Assembly: GCA_029780695.1 (NCBI GenBank)
Contig: JAKOYD010000085.1
Coordinates: 1-59,390 of the forward strand
Direction: 5' to 3'
DNA: 59,390 bases
From: Pseudomonadota bacterium
GTDB taxonomy: Bacteria > Pseudomonadota > Gammaproteobacteria > Burkholderiales > Burkholderiaceae_C
Shown piece after piece: positions 52,784-59,390 of the stretch (the stretch's first letter is position 1; every line of letters begins with the position of its first letter). Made by a program: the position numbers and the translations under genes. Under the pieces are notes generated by a model that was not told the origin of the DNA, made no database searches, and saw only the letters and a list, made by a program, of their open reading frames with translations.

Positions 52784-53686
52784 ATGCTCACAAAAAGCGA
52801 CGCATTCAGCGTGTCACCCGCACCCAAGCCTGTCACGATGAACGATACCACTCTTGCCGAGTTTTCGTATTTTATTGAAAACTTTGGTAGCAATAATTCA
52901 GCCCCAGCGGAGAGGCGCTGCAAGATATTGCTGTCCACCTCGGGCGATCAAGTGTTGAGTCGCATGTACGCCGCGCGTGGCTACAGCTTGGGCGACTCGG
53001 GTTGCTCGGCAGACCGCACCACGCTGGCGGTGCAGATCGACGGCCAAGCCATGGGCACACTGTCGCTGCACATGGACGACGGACACCTGGCAGCCGAGGA
53101 ACAATACCCCGAGTTTATCTCCCACCTCAGGAGTCGAGGCACTCGAATCTGCGAACTTGGCAAATTCGCCATCGACCCCGCCGTCCGCTCCAAACGCGTC
53201 TTGGGCGCGATATTTCATATGTCCTGGATTGCTGCCTTTCGGGCGCGCGGCGCCACCGATCTTATTATCGAGGTGAATCCACGCCATGTGGGTTTTTATC
53301 GGCAAGCCCTTCATTTTGAGCAAGTTGGCGAAGAGCGGCATTGCGCGCGCGTTGGCGCACCCGGCGTGCTGCTGCATCTGGATAATCACAAAATGAACCG
53401 ATTGGTGGCCGAACTCAGAGGCCGGCGCAGCACATCGCAGCGCGACAACAGCTTTTTGTCGTATTGCTTCTCGGCAGACGAAGAGGAAATCATTCTGGCC
53501 AGATTTTTCGAAAATGAGGCCAACGCGTCGCACAGGCGCTGCTGGGCGCCTGTGCCTGCCCTACGCCGAAGGGTTCAGATTCAGGGCGGTGGCGGTGCGG
53601 TCAGCACGCTGACCGGAGGCTCGTCGGTGCCTGCCTGCCCCACGCTCCACCATGGCCAGCGGCCAGACGCATTCAATACTCCATGA
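52784..53686 (+). CDS. FeeM-like N-acyl amino acid synthase / acyltransferase
   Basis: A 300-residue protein. Residues about 45-200 form a GNAT/autoinducer-synthase-like domain: MYAARGYSLGD (60-71), CELGKFAIDPAVRSKRVLG (123-141, corresponding to the E-x-x-R/K-F core) and NPRHVGFYRQALHFEQVGEERHC (165-187) with GAPGVLLHLD, a pattern of the FeeM N-acyl amino acid synthases and PEP-CTERM/exosortase-associated acyltransferases. Such enzymes move acyl chains from ACP to an amine, often tyrosine. YCFSADEEEIILARFF (227-242) is a typical ending; the last 50 residues are unusual and may be read-through of an older end. Start 52784 has AAGAAGTGAG upstream; ATG 52838 is an alternative. The stop overlaps the next start by ATGA. 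Confidence 0.78.
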   Translation: MLTKSDAFSVSPAPKPVTMNDTTLAEFSYFIENFGSNNSAPAERRCKILLSTSGDQVLSRMYAARGYSLGDSGCSADRTTLAVQIDGQAMGTLSLHMDDGHLAAEEQYPEFISHLRSRGTRICELGKFAIDPAVRSKRVLGAIFHMSWIAAFRARGATDLIIEVNPRHVGFYRQALHFEQVGEERHCARVGAPGVLLHLDNHKMNRLVAELRGRRSTSQRDNSFLSYCFSADEEEIILARFFENEANASHRRCWAPVPALRRRVQIQGGGGAVSTLTGGSSVPACPTLHHGQRPDAFNTP

Positions 53687-54582
53687 AATGGCCCTCGCCA
53701 TTCCTATCCATGTTCGATTATGAAAAGGCGTTTGCCCGAAATCTTGGTTGGGTGACGCAGCAAGAGCAGCAGCGCCTGCGAACCAAAAAAATCGCCATCG
53801 CCGGCTTGGGCGGTGTCGGGGGTCAATACATGATGACGCTGGCGCGCATGGGCATCGGCGCATTTTCGATTTCCGACTTTGACCGCTTCGATTGGGCCAA
53901 CTTCAACCGGCAGGCCGGTGCATTCGTGTCCACGGTGGGCCGGCCGAAGTTGGACGTGATGCGCGAGTCCGTGCTCGACATCAATCCCGAAATCGCGCTC
54001 AGCGCGTTTCCGGCTGGTATTGATCGGTCGAACCTCGATCAGTTCCTGTCGGGTGTCGACCTTTATGTGGACAGCCTGGATTTTTTTGCGCTCGATATTC
54101 GCCAGGCGGTTTTCAAGGCCTGCCGCGAGCGCGGCATTCCCGCCATCACGGCGGCGCCCTTGGGGATGGGCACGGCATTCCTGGCGTTTCTACCGGGCGG
54201 CATGTCGTTCGATGACTATTTTGGGCTTGCAGGCCAGCCAGCCGCCGAGCAGGCTCTGCGATTCCTGGTCGGCCTGGCGCCCAGCGGGCTGCACGCCGGC
54301 TATCTGGTCGACAAAAGTCGCGTCAACCTGCAAGCCCAGGAGGGGCCGTCCACCGCCATGGCGATCCAGCTTTGCGCGGGCGTGGCCAGCGTTCAGGCCA
54401 TCAAGCTGCTGCTGGGCCGTGGCCACGTCGACGCGGCGCCGTGGGGCATGCACTTCGATGCCTACACCGGCCGCCTGAAGCGAACCTGGTTGCCCGGCGG
54501 GCACCGAAACCCACTGCAAAAATTGCGGCTGGCGGTCGTGCGGCGCATGATCCGCTCGCAAGCGCCCGCATCTCAGGCATGA
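53683..54582 (+). CDS. ThiF/MoeB/E1-like adenylyltransferase
   Basis: A 299-residue E1-like protein. GLGGVGG (41-47) binds ATP, SDFDRFDWANFNRQ (64-77) has the acidic residues and Arg76 expected for adenylation, Lys89 is in GRPKLDVM, and DSLDFFALDIR (130-140) replaces the usual DCTDNFxxR. There are no CxxC zinc pairs, so it is not a standard MoeB/ThiF partner of a sulfur-carrier protein. A protein start is possible at 53683 (ATGA overlap with the acyltransferase) or 53710 (MFDYEKAF). It should activate a carboxylate with ATP; the substrate is unknown. Confidence 0.85.
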   Translation: MKWPSPFLSMFDYEKAFARNLGWVTQQEQQRLRTKKIAIAGLGGVGGQYMMTLARMGIGAFSISDFDRFDWANFNRQAGAFVSTVGRPKLDVMRESVLDINPEIALSAFPAGIDRSNLDQFLSGVDLYVDSLDFFALDIRQAVFKACRERGIPAITAAPLGMGTAFLAFLPGGMSFDDYFGLAGQPAAEQALRFLVGLAPSGLHAGYLVDKSRVNLQAQEGPSTAMAIQLCAGVASVQAIKLLLGRGHVDAAPWGMHFDAYTGRLKRTWLPGGHRNPLQKLRLAVVRRMIRSQAPASQA

Positions 54583-55733
54583 ACGCGGGCTGCCTGATCG
54601 AAGCTGTCATGGCCCCCAGCGACGCCCTGCCTCGCGCGCTCGCCGGGCCAGCGTTGGGCGAGCCGCTGCGGGCGATTCTGGACGGCGGCCGTTGGGCACC
54701 CAGTGGCGACAACGTTCAGCCGTGGCGCTTCCACGTTCTGGACGGCGAACGCGTGGACGTGACCTTGCATGGCGATGACAGCTTCTACGAAACATTGTGG
54801 AACGCCAAGGGCATTTTTCTGGCCGCCGGCGGGCTGCTGGAAACACTGCGCATCGTGGCCAGCCAGCATGGGCGCCGGCTCGATTGGCAGCTTGCGTCGG
54901 GCACCGGCAACAAGCGGATCCGGCTCAGGTTCACGTCAGACGTGGCCGTCGCCAGTGACCCGCTTCAGCACGTTGTCGCGGCGCGATCGGTGCAGCGCCA
55001 CGCTTATCGGTTGACCCCGCTCACGCCCGCGCAGCGCGAGCGGCTGGAGCGCAGCGTGGGTACCGGTTTTGAATTGGCCTGGAACGAAACGCCTGGCAGC
55101 CGCTGGCAGGCCGCTCGCTTGAACATGAAGGCGGCCGACATTCGCTTTCGGCTGCCGCAAACGTTCGAGACCAACCAGCACATTCTGGACTGGGATCAGA
55201 ACTTCAGCCCCGACCGTATCCCGGTCAAGGCCATTGCCGTGGACGCGCTGACCCGCCGACTGATGAAGCTGCTGCTGAAGCGATGGCGCTGGCTCGACTT
55301 CATGAACCGCTACCTGGGCGCAACCCTCCTGCCGTCCATCGAGATGGACCTGGTGCCAGGCCTGGCGTGCGCGGCGCATTTCGTGCTCCGGTTTTCCGCT
55401 GATGCGGCCGACACCACGTCGCCCCAAGCCACGATTCGCGCGGGCCAGGCGATGCAGCGGCTGTGGTTGCAGGCGACGGCCGAGGGCCTGGCCTTGCAGC
55501 CCAGCATGGCCCCCGCGCTGATGGCCGGTTACCACCGGCACCCGGACGCGCAGCCGCGTTTCATGGCGGCGTCGCGCCACGTGGCCGAGTCGCTGGCCGA
55601 CTACGCGCGCGCACCGCCGCATCGGATTGCGTTCATGGGCCGCATCGGAACGCCGCGCAGTTCGCACGTCAAGGCACGATCGGTGCGCAAATCGCTCGAC
55701 GAGTTGGCGTCAAAACCAGACCGGCCGGCCTGA
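54579..55733 (+). CDS. nitroreductase-fold oxidoreductase
   Basis: A 384-residue protein, longer than simple nitroreductases. The FMN-binding start GGRWAPSGDNVQPWRF (37-51) is clear, and the middle and C-terminus (DTTSPQATIRAGQAMQRLWLQATAEGLALQPSM) match the second flavin-binding block of the family, of the large Acg/BluB-like kind. It probably uses FMN to oxidise or reduce a small product. Its ATG overlaps the ThiF-like stop (ATGA), so the three genes are a single translational unit. In some actinobacteria ThiF and nitroreductase domains are fused in one protein (MoeY-like; recalled, not checked). Confidence 0.83.
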   Translation: MNAGCLIEAVMAPSDALPRALAGPALGEPLRAILDGGRWAPSGDNVQPWRFHVLDGERVDVTLHGDDSFYETLWNAKGIFLAAGGLLETLRIVASQHGRRLDWQLASGTGNKRIRLRFTSDVAVASDPLQHVVAARSVQRHAYRLTPLTPAQRERLERSVGTGFELAWNETPGSRWQAARLNMKAADIRFRLPQTFETNQHILDWDQNFSPDRIPVKAIAVDALTRRLMKLLLKRWRWLDFMNRYLGATLLPSIEMDLVPGLACAAHFVLRFSADAADTTSPQATIRAGQAMQRLWLQATAEGLALQPSMAPALMAGYHRHPDAQPRFMAASRHVAESLADYARAPPHRIAFMGRIGTPRSSHVKARSVRKSLDELASKPDRPA

Positions 55734-55792
55734 CGCGGCATGCACGCCGGCACGCCAACCCACTGGCGACATCAACGAGCCAGGGCCAAAAC

Positions 55793-55850
55793 TTACATCA
55801 AATTGGCCGCCAGCGCTTGACAGCAAATCGCAAGCCGCTATTAATTTTGA
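55793..55850. repeat. palindromic repeat, family A
   Basis: ACATCAAATTGGCCGCCAGCG, CTTGACAGCAAATCGCAAGC, CGCTATTAATTTTGAAG, placed 60 bases after the nitroreductase stop. Same orientation as the copy at 18820. Confidence 0.7.
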
Positions 55851-55879
55851 AGCGCTGTCGACCTGGTCACCGATGAGCA

Positions 55880-55993
55880 GACCAGGCCGGCAACGCCGTG
55901 GCCGGACCGGCGCCGGCCGCTGGCGTTGCCCCTCTCCCGCGCAGCGCAGCGAGAAAAGGGGGGCGGCGCGTCAGCACCTTTAGAGGGAGGTCA
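55880..55993 (-). repeat. gene-end repeat, family S (copy 4)
   Basis: Begins with the stop codon of the peptide-binding protein gene (TGACCTCCCTCTAAAGGTGC on the minus strand) and runs through GCGCCGCCCCCC...GAGAGGGGCAACGCCAGC. The 257-bp gap to the nitroreductase gene holds this element and a family A repeat, no gene. Confidence 0.6.
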
Positions 55994-57577
55994 CTTCAAC
56001 GTCGTCCACTGCGGCATCGGCCGGTCGTCGGCGCGGTGCAGCGTGGTCACGCCCTTGCGCATGGCCCAGGGGCGGATCTGGTCGTGCAGCGGCAGGTAGT
56101 TGTAGTCGTCCTTGACGATCTGCAGCACCTCGTGGATCAGGCCGTTGCGCTTTTTCTCGTCCATCTCGGTCTTGATCTGCTGGATCAGGTTGTCCACCGT
56201 GGGGTTGCTCATGCGGCCGCAGTTGAAGTTGCCGGCCGCGCCGCCCTTCGGGTCGACGCTGCTGATGAGCGAGTCGAGCGAGTACAGCGCGTCGAAAGTG
56301 GCCACGCCCCAGCCCAGCATGTAGGCACTGACGTCGAACTTCTGGATCTTGGCCGAGTGGATCGACATGGGGTTGGTTTGCAGCTTGGTCTTGACGCCGA
56401 TCTTGGTCCACATGGCCGTCACGGCCTGGCAGATGGCTTCGTCGTTGACGTAGCGGTCGTTGGGGCAGTCCAGCGTCAGCTCGAAGCCGTTGGGGTAGCC
56501 GGCGTCGGCCAGCAGCTTCTTGGCGGCATTGATGTCGAACTTGGCGGCGCGCGTGCCCAGCTCTTTCGTCCAGCCGTTGACCATGGGCGCGACCATGGTG
56601 CCGGTGGGCTTGCCCAGGCCGCGCATCACGTTGCGCTCGATGGCGGCCATGTCCACCGCCTGGTACAGCGCCTGGCGCACGCGCTTGTCCTTCAGCGGGT
56701 TCTTGCCCTTGACGTCGGAGCCCATCAGCTCGTCGCGGTGCTGATCGAAGCCGAAGAAAATGGTGCGGTTCTCGGCGCCTTCGACGATCTTGATGTTGGG
56801 GTCGCGCTTGATGCGTTCCAGGTCCTGCACCGGCGGGTCGACGACGAAATCGACCTGGCCCGAGATGAGCGCGGCCGAGCGCGTGGCGGCCGACTTGATG
56901 GGCGTGAACACCACTTCGTCGATGTTGCCCTTGGGCTTGTCCCACCAGTGGGGGTTCTTCTTGAGCGTGGTCTTGGTGTCGGGCTGCCAGGCCACCAGCA
57001 TGAAAGGGCCGGTGCCGTTGGCGTTGCGCGAGGCAAAGTTTTCTTCCTTGGCCTTGTAGTCCTGCGCCTTGACGGCGTTGTTCTTCTCGGCCCAGGCCTT
57101 GTTCATGATGCGCGCTTCGCTGATCTCGCGCAGCACCACCGGGCTCGGGCCCTTGAGGATCAGGTCGACCGTGTGGTCGTCGACCTTCTTGACTTCCTTC
57201 ACGCTCTGCGCGGCTGACGTGAGGTTGGACGGCGGCGTCATGGTGCGGGTGATGGAGAACACCACGTCGTCGGCCGTGAAGGGCGCGCCGTCGTGGAATT
57301 TGACGCCCTTGCGCAGCTCGAAGCGCAGTTGCGTCGGCGTGACGAAGGTCCACTTGGTGGCCAGCGCCGGCACGATCTGGAATTTTTCGTCGTAGCGCAC
57401 CAGGCCTTCGTACACCATCTGCTGGTAAGCCAGCGTGGTCTGGTGGTTCTGGCCCTGCGGGTCAAAGGTGAGGATGTCGTTGGCGCCGGCGATGCGCAGG
57501 GTGGCGGCCTGCGATCCGCCAGCCAGCGCCAGAACAGCCAGCGCCAGCGCGCCGCGGACAAGGGAAGAACGTGCCAT
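55991..57577 (-). CDS. peptide/nickel-type ABC substrate-binding protein (family 5)
   Basis: A 528-residue periplasmic binding protein of the DppA/OppA family. It has a signal peptide (MARSSLVRGALALAVLALAG ... SQA-AT) and the mature start LRIAGANDILTFDPQGQNH, with the family signature in LRKGVKFHDGAPFTADDVVFSI. An alternative ATG four codons upstream (57589) exists. No permease or ATPase gene is beside it. It lies between yidC and the FeeM cassette on the strand of yidC. Confidence 0.93.
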   Translation of the reverse strand: MARSSLVRGALALAVLALAGGSQAATLRIAGANDILTFDPQGQNHQTTLAYQQMVYEGLVRYDEKFQIVPALATKWTFVTPTQLRFELRKGVKFHDGAPFTADDVVFSITRTMTPPSNLTSAAQSVKEVKKVDDHTVDLILKGPSPVVLREISEARIMNKAWAEKNNAVKAQDYKAKEENFASRNANGTGPFMLVAWQPDTKTTLKKNPHWWDKPKGNIDEVVFTPIKSAATRSAALISGQVDFVVDPPVQDLERIKRDPNIKIVEGAENRTIFFGFDQHRDELMGSDVKGKNPLKDKRVRQALYQAVDMAAIERNVMRGLGKPTGTMVAPMVNGWTKELGTRAAKFDINAAKKLLADAGYPNGFELTLDCPNDRYVNDEAICQAVTAMWTKIGVKTKLQTNPMSIHSAKIQKFDVSAYMLGWGVATFDALYSLDSLISSVDPKGGAAGNFNCGRMSNPTVDNLIQQIKTEMDEKKRNGLIHEVLQIVKDDYNYLPLHDQIRPWAMRKGVTTLHRADDRPMPQWTTLK

Positions 57578-57687
57578 CAGAGGACCCATTTCCTGAAGTT
57601 GCAAAGCACCCATGCTACCCAACTTCCCCGCTGCGGCTACGCGGTTTTCCCCCTATGCCGCGCAGGGCCAAAAGGGCAACGATGCAC

Positions 57688-57738
57688 CTAAATTGATAGC
57701 TGCTTGCGCACGATAGGCAAGCGCCGCAGCCTTATTGA
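57688..57738. repeat. palindromic repeat, family A
   Basis: CCTAAATTGATAGCTGCTTG, CGCACGATAGGCAAGCGCCG, CAGCCTTATT. It lies upstream of the binding-protein gene, in the 311-bp gap to yidC, which also holds a terminator and a family S repeat. Confidence 0.7.
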
Positions 57739-57775
57739 AGTGAAAGACATGCAGCGCAGTGCCGACCCAGAAATA

Positions 57776-57801
57776 CGAAAGCCCGCAAGCGCGGGCTTTC
57801 G
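57776..57801 (-). terminator. hairpin terminator after yidC
   Basis: Perfect 11-bp stem CGAAAGCCCGC / GCGGGCTTTCG with loop AAGC. Read on the minus strand it lies about 90 bases past the yidC stop. The A/T steps at the stem base resemble a Rho-independent terminator, though the T-run is short. Confidence 0.7.
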
Positions 57802-57810
57802 TGTTCGAGG

Positions 57811-57891
57811 GCACCCGCGGAAGGGCTTGGCCCGCCCGCTGGGTGCGTCCCCCTTGGGGGGAAGGCGCGTCAGCGCCTCAGGGGGACGTCA
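57811..57891 (-). repeat. gene-end repeat, family S (copy 5, best copy)
   Basis: Begins with the yidC stop, then on the minus strand: TGACGTCCCCCTGAGGCGCT, GACGCGCCTTCCCCCCAAGG, GGGACGCACCC. The inner stem GGCGC/GCGCC and outer CCCCC/GGGGG arms fold well. It gives the clearest view of the element also found after four other genes. Confidence 0.75.
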
Positions 57892-59390
57892 AAATTTTGG
57901 CATGTTGAACTTCGGCGGCACACCCATGCGCGTGTTGATCAGCCACTGCTGTGCGATGGTCAGCACGTTGTTGGTGATCCAGTACAACACCAGGCCGGCC
58001 GGGAAGAAGAAGAACATCACGCTGAAGATCAGCGGCATGAACCACATCAGCTTGGCCTGCACCGGATCGGGCGGCGTCGGGTTCAGCCAGGTCTGGAACA
58101 TGGTGCTGGCCGTCATCAGCAGCGGCAGGATGAAGAACGGGTCTTTCGTCGACAGGTCGGTGATCCAGCCGATCCACGGCGCACCGCGCATTTCCACGCT
58201 CGACAGCAGCACCCAGTACAGCGCGATGAAGAACGGCATCTGCACGACGATCGGCAGGCAGCCGCCCAGCGGGTTGATCTTCTCCTCGCGGTAGATGCGC
58301 ATCATCTCCTGCTGCATCTGCTGCGGCTTGTCCTTGTAGCGCTCGCGCATCTCCATCACCTTGGGGTTGATGGCCTTCATCTTGCCCATGGACTTGTAGG
58401 CGTGGGCATTGAGCCCGTAGAACGCGATCTTCAGCAGCACCACCAGGGCGACGATGGCCCAGCCCCAGTTGCCCAGCATCTGGTGCAGCTTGTCCAGCAG
58501 CCAGAACAGCGGCTTGCTCAGGATGGTGAGCCAGCCGTAGTCCTTCACCAGTTCCAGCCCGGGGGCCAGGGCTTCGAGCTTCTTCTCTTCCTGCGGGCCG
58601 GCAAACAGGGTGGCCGCGTGGTCCTTGCTGGCGCCCGGGGCCACCTCGCCCAGCGGCACCACCATGGCGATGGAGTAGAAGTTGTTGCTCACCTTCGCGG
58701 TGCGGAACTCGCGCTGGGCGTTGTCGGGCAGCAGCCAGGCGCTGGCGAAGTAGTGCTGCACCATGCCCACCCAGCCGTTGTCGGCCGCCTTGTCATGGTC
58801 GGCGTTGCCCTTCTCGATGTCCTTGAACTCGATCTTCTTGAACTTGCTGGCGTCGGTGTACATCGCCGGGCCGGTGAAGGTGAAGTAGAAGCTCGATTCA
58901 CCGGCCGGCGGGTTGCCGTCACGTGCCAGCTGCAGGTACAGCTGCGGGCTGACCGGCGCCGCGGCGCTGTTCTTCACCGCATGCTTCACCGCCACCGGGT
59001 ACTCGCCACGGCGGAAGGTGTAAGTCTTGACCAGCTGCACGCCGCCGATCTCGGGCGATTCGAAGCTGATGCTCAATTCCTTCTGGCCATCGGCCAGCGT
59101 GCGTTCGCCAGGCAGCGCCCGCATCACGGTGAAGTGGTTGGGCAGGCTCACGCCGGGCTGGGTGGTGACCAGGCCGGTCTGCGCCAGATACACCCGCTGG
59201 GCGGTCTGGTCGAACAGCACTGCGTTCTGCTGGGGGTCGACGGCGTCGTTGAACTTCAGCAGCTCCAGGCGGATGAGATCGCCGCCCTTGGTGTCGAAGG
59301 TGGCCTTCACCACGTCGGTGGTGATGGTCACCTTCTCGCTGGACACCGGCACGGCCGCGCCGGCCGCAGGCGTGGCGGCGGTGGGCGTGG
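57889..59390 (-). CDS. yidC: membrane protein insertase YidC, N-terminus beyond window
   Basis: About 500 residues of a protein usually about 550-570 long; the first transmembrane helix lies past the right edge. Seen are the large periplasmic domain (from VSSEKVTITTDVVKATFDTKGGDL) and the C-terminal five-helix insertase core, with YKSMGKMKAINPKVMEMRERYKDKPQQMQQEMM (cytoplasmic helical hairpin) and GGCLPIVVQMPFFIALYWVL. It inserts membrane proteins with or without SecYEG. The open frame continues to the window edge with Ala/Pro-rich linker residues. Confidence 0.96.
   Translation of the reverse strand, partial: TPTAATPAAGAAVPVSSEKVTITTDVVKATFDTKGGDLIRLELLKFNDAVDPQQNAVLFDQTAQRVYLAQTGLVTTQPGVSLPNHFTVMRALPGERTLADGQKELSISFESPEIGGVQLVKTYTFRRGEYPVAVKHAVKNSAAAPVSPQLYLQLARDGNPPAGESSFYFTFTGPAMYTDASKFKKIEFKDIEKGNADHDKAADNGWVGMVQHYFASAWLLPDNAQREFRTAKVSNNFYSIAMVVPLGEVAPGASKDHAATLFAGPQEEKKLEALAPGLELVKDYGWLTILSKPLFWLLDKLHQMLGNWGWAIVALVVLLKIAFYGLNAHAYKSMGKMKAINPKVMEMRERYKDKPQQMQQEMMRIYREEKINPLGGCLPIVVQMPFFIALYWVLLSSVEMRGAPWIGWITDLSTKDPFFILPLLMTASTMFQTWLNPTPPDPVQAKLMWFMPLIFSVMFFFFPAGLVLYWITNNVLTIAQQWLINTRMGVPPKFNMPKF

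Noticed and set aside
52575..52841. Short plus-strand open frame of 88 codons before the cassette
   Set aside because: No recognisable domain, no good ribosome site and it overlaps the chosen start of the FeeM-like gene in another frame.
52678..52938. Short minus-strand open frame of 86 codons opposite the cassette start
   Set aside because: No domain features; overlaps the N-terminus of the FeeM-like protein and lacks a clear ribosome site.

Overview
The window is a 59.4 kb piece of a high-GC chromosome (mostly about 65-73% G+C), densely packed with genes on both strands. Gene content and order (glyQ-glyS-gmhB-plsC, corC-lnt, fabA-fabB, an mnmE/yidC neighbourhood, acyl-CoA dehydrogenase and SDR-rich catabolic genes, a LivK-like binding protein) and the style of the dispersed repeats point to a beta-proteobacterium of the Burkholderiales, most likely Comamonadaceae. 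This placement is inference from gene families; no rRNA is present. I saw no tRNA, rRNA, CRISPR array, prophage or complete insertion sequence.

Layout. 1-8.4 kb (minus strand): a fatty-acyl catabolic set (thiolase, SDR, truncated acyl-CoA dehydrogenase), a VapBC-type module, AceK, a beta-carbonic anhydrase, then isovaleryl-CoA dehydrogenase, a PaaI-type thioesterase and a MerR (LiuR-like) regulator with a perfect 24-bp palindromic operator. 8.4-12.7 kb: an MBL-fold hydrolase and an SDR (plus), a DUF2855 protein and a YgjP-like metallopeptidase (minus). 12.7-24.8 kb (minus): envelope and translation genes plsC, gmhB, a small membrane protein, glyS, an inserted toxin-antitoxin pair, glyQ, fabB, fabA, lnt, corC, a GNAT and an Lrp-type regulator. 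24.9-35.4 kb: hppD, an IPTL-CTERM-type surface protein, a uronic-acid glycan locus (flippase-like protein, polyprenyl-phosphate GT2, GT39, UDP-glucuronate epimerase, UDP-glucose dehydrogenase), hyi, a CigR-like protein and a DUF1439 lipoprotein. 35.4-49.2 kb: LivK-like binding protein, acyl-CoA ligase, PPOX protein, alpha/beta hydrolase, ribH2 under an FMN riboswitch, a small basic secreted protein, DUF72, GST, M20 peptidase, MFS transporter, rsmE, a Kef-type antiporter and apt. 49.2-59.4 kb: a C-rich simple repeat, mnmE, an amidohydrolase, a three-gene cassette (FeeM-like N-acyltransferase, ThiF/E1-like adenylyltransferase, nitroreductase) preceded by AT-rich DNA, a solitary peptide-binding protein, and yidC running off the right edge.

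The most interesting candidate system is the FeeM-ThiF-nitroreductase cassette (52784-55733). Its three reading frames are joined by ATGA overlaps, and it begins in DNA of clearly lower G+C, between mnmE and yidC, genes that are usually close neighbours. It looks like a small pathway for making an N-acylated, activated and redox-modified amino acid or similar compound. Other points of interest are a toxin-antitoxin pair translationally coupled to glyS inside the glyQS operon, a likely complete galacturonate-type LPS modification route, a palindromic repeat family that also occurs in frame inside proteins, and a second repeat family that begins at or next to stop codons.
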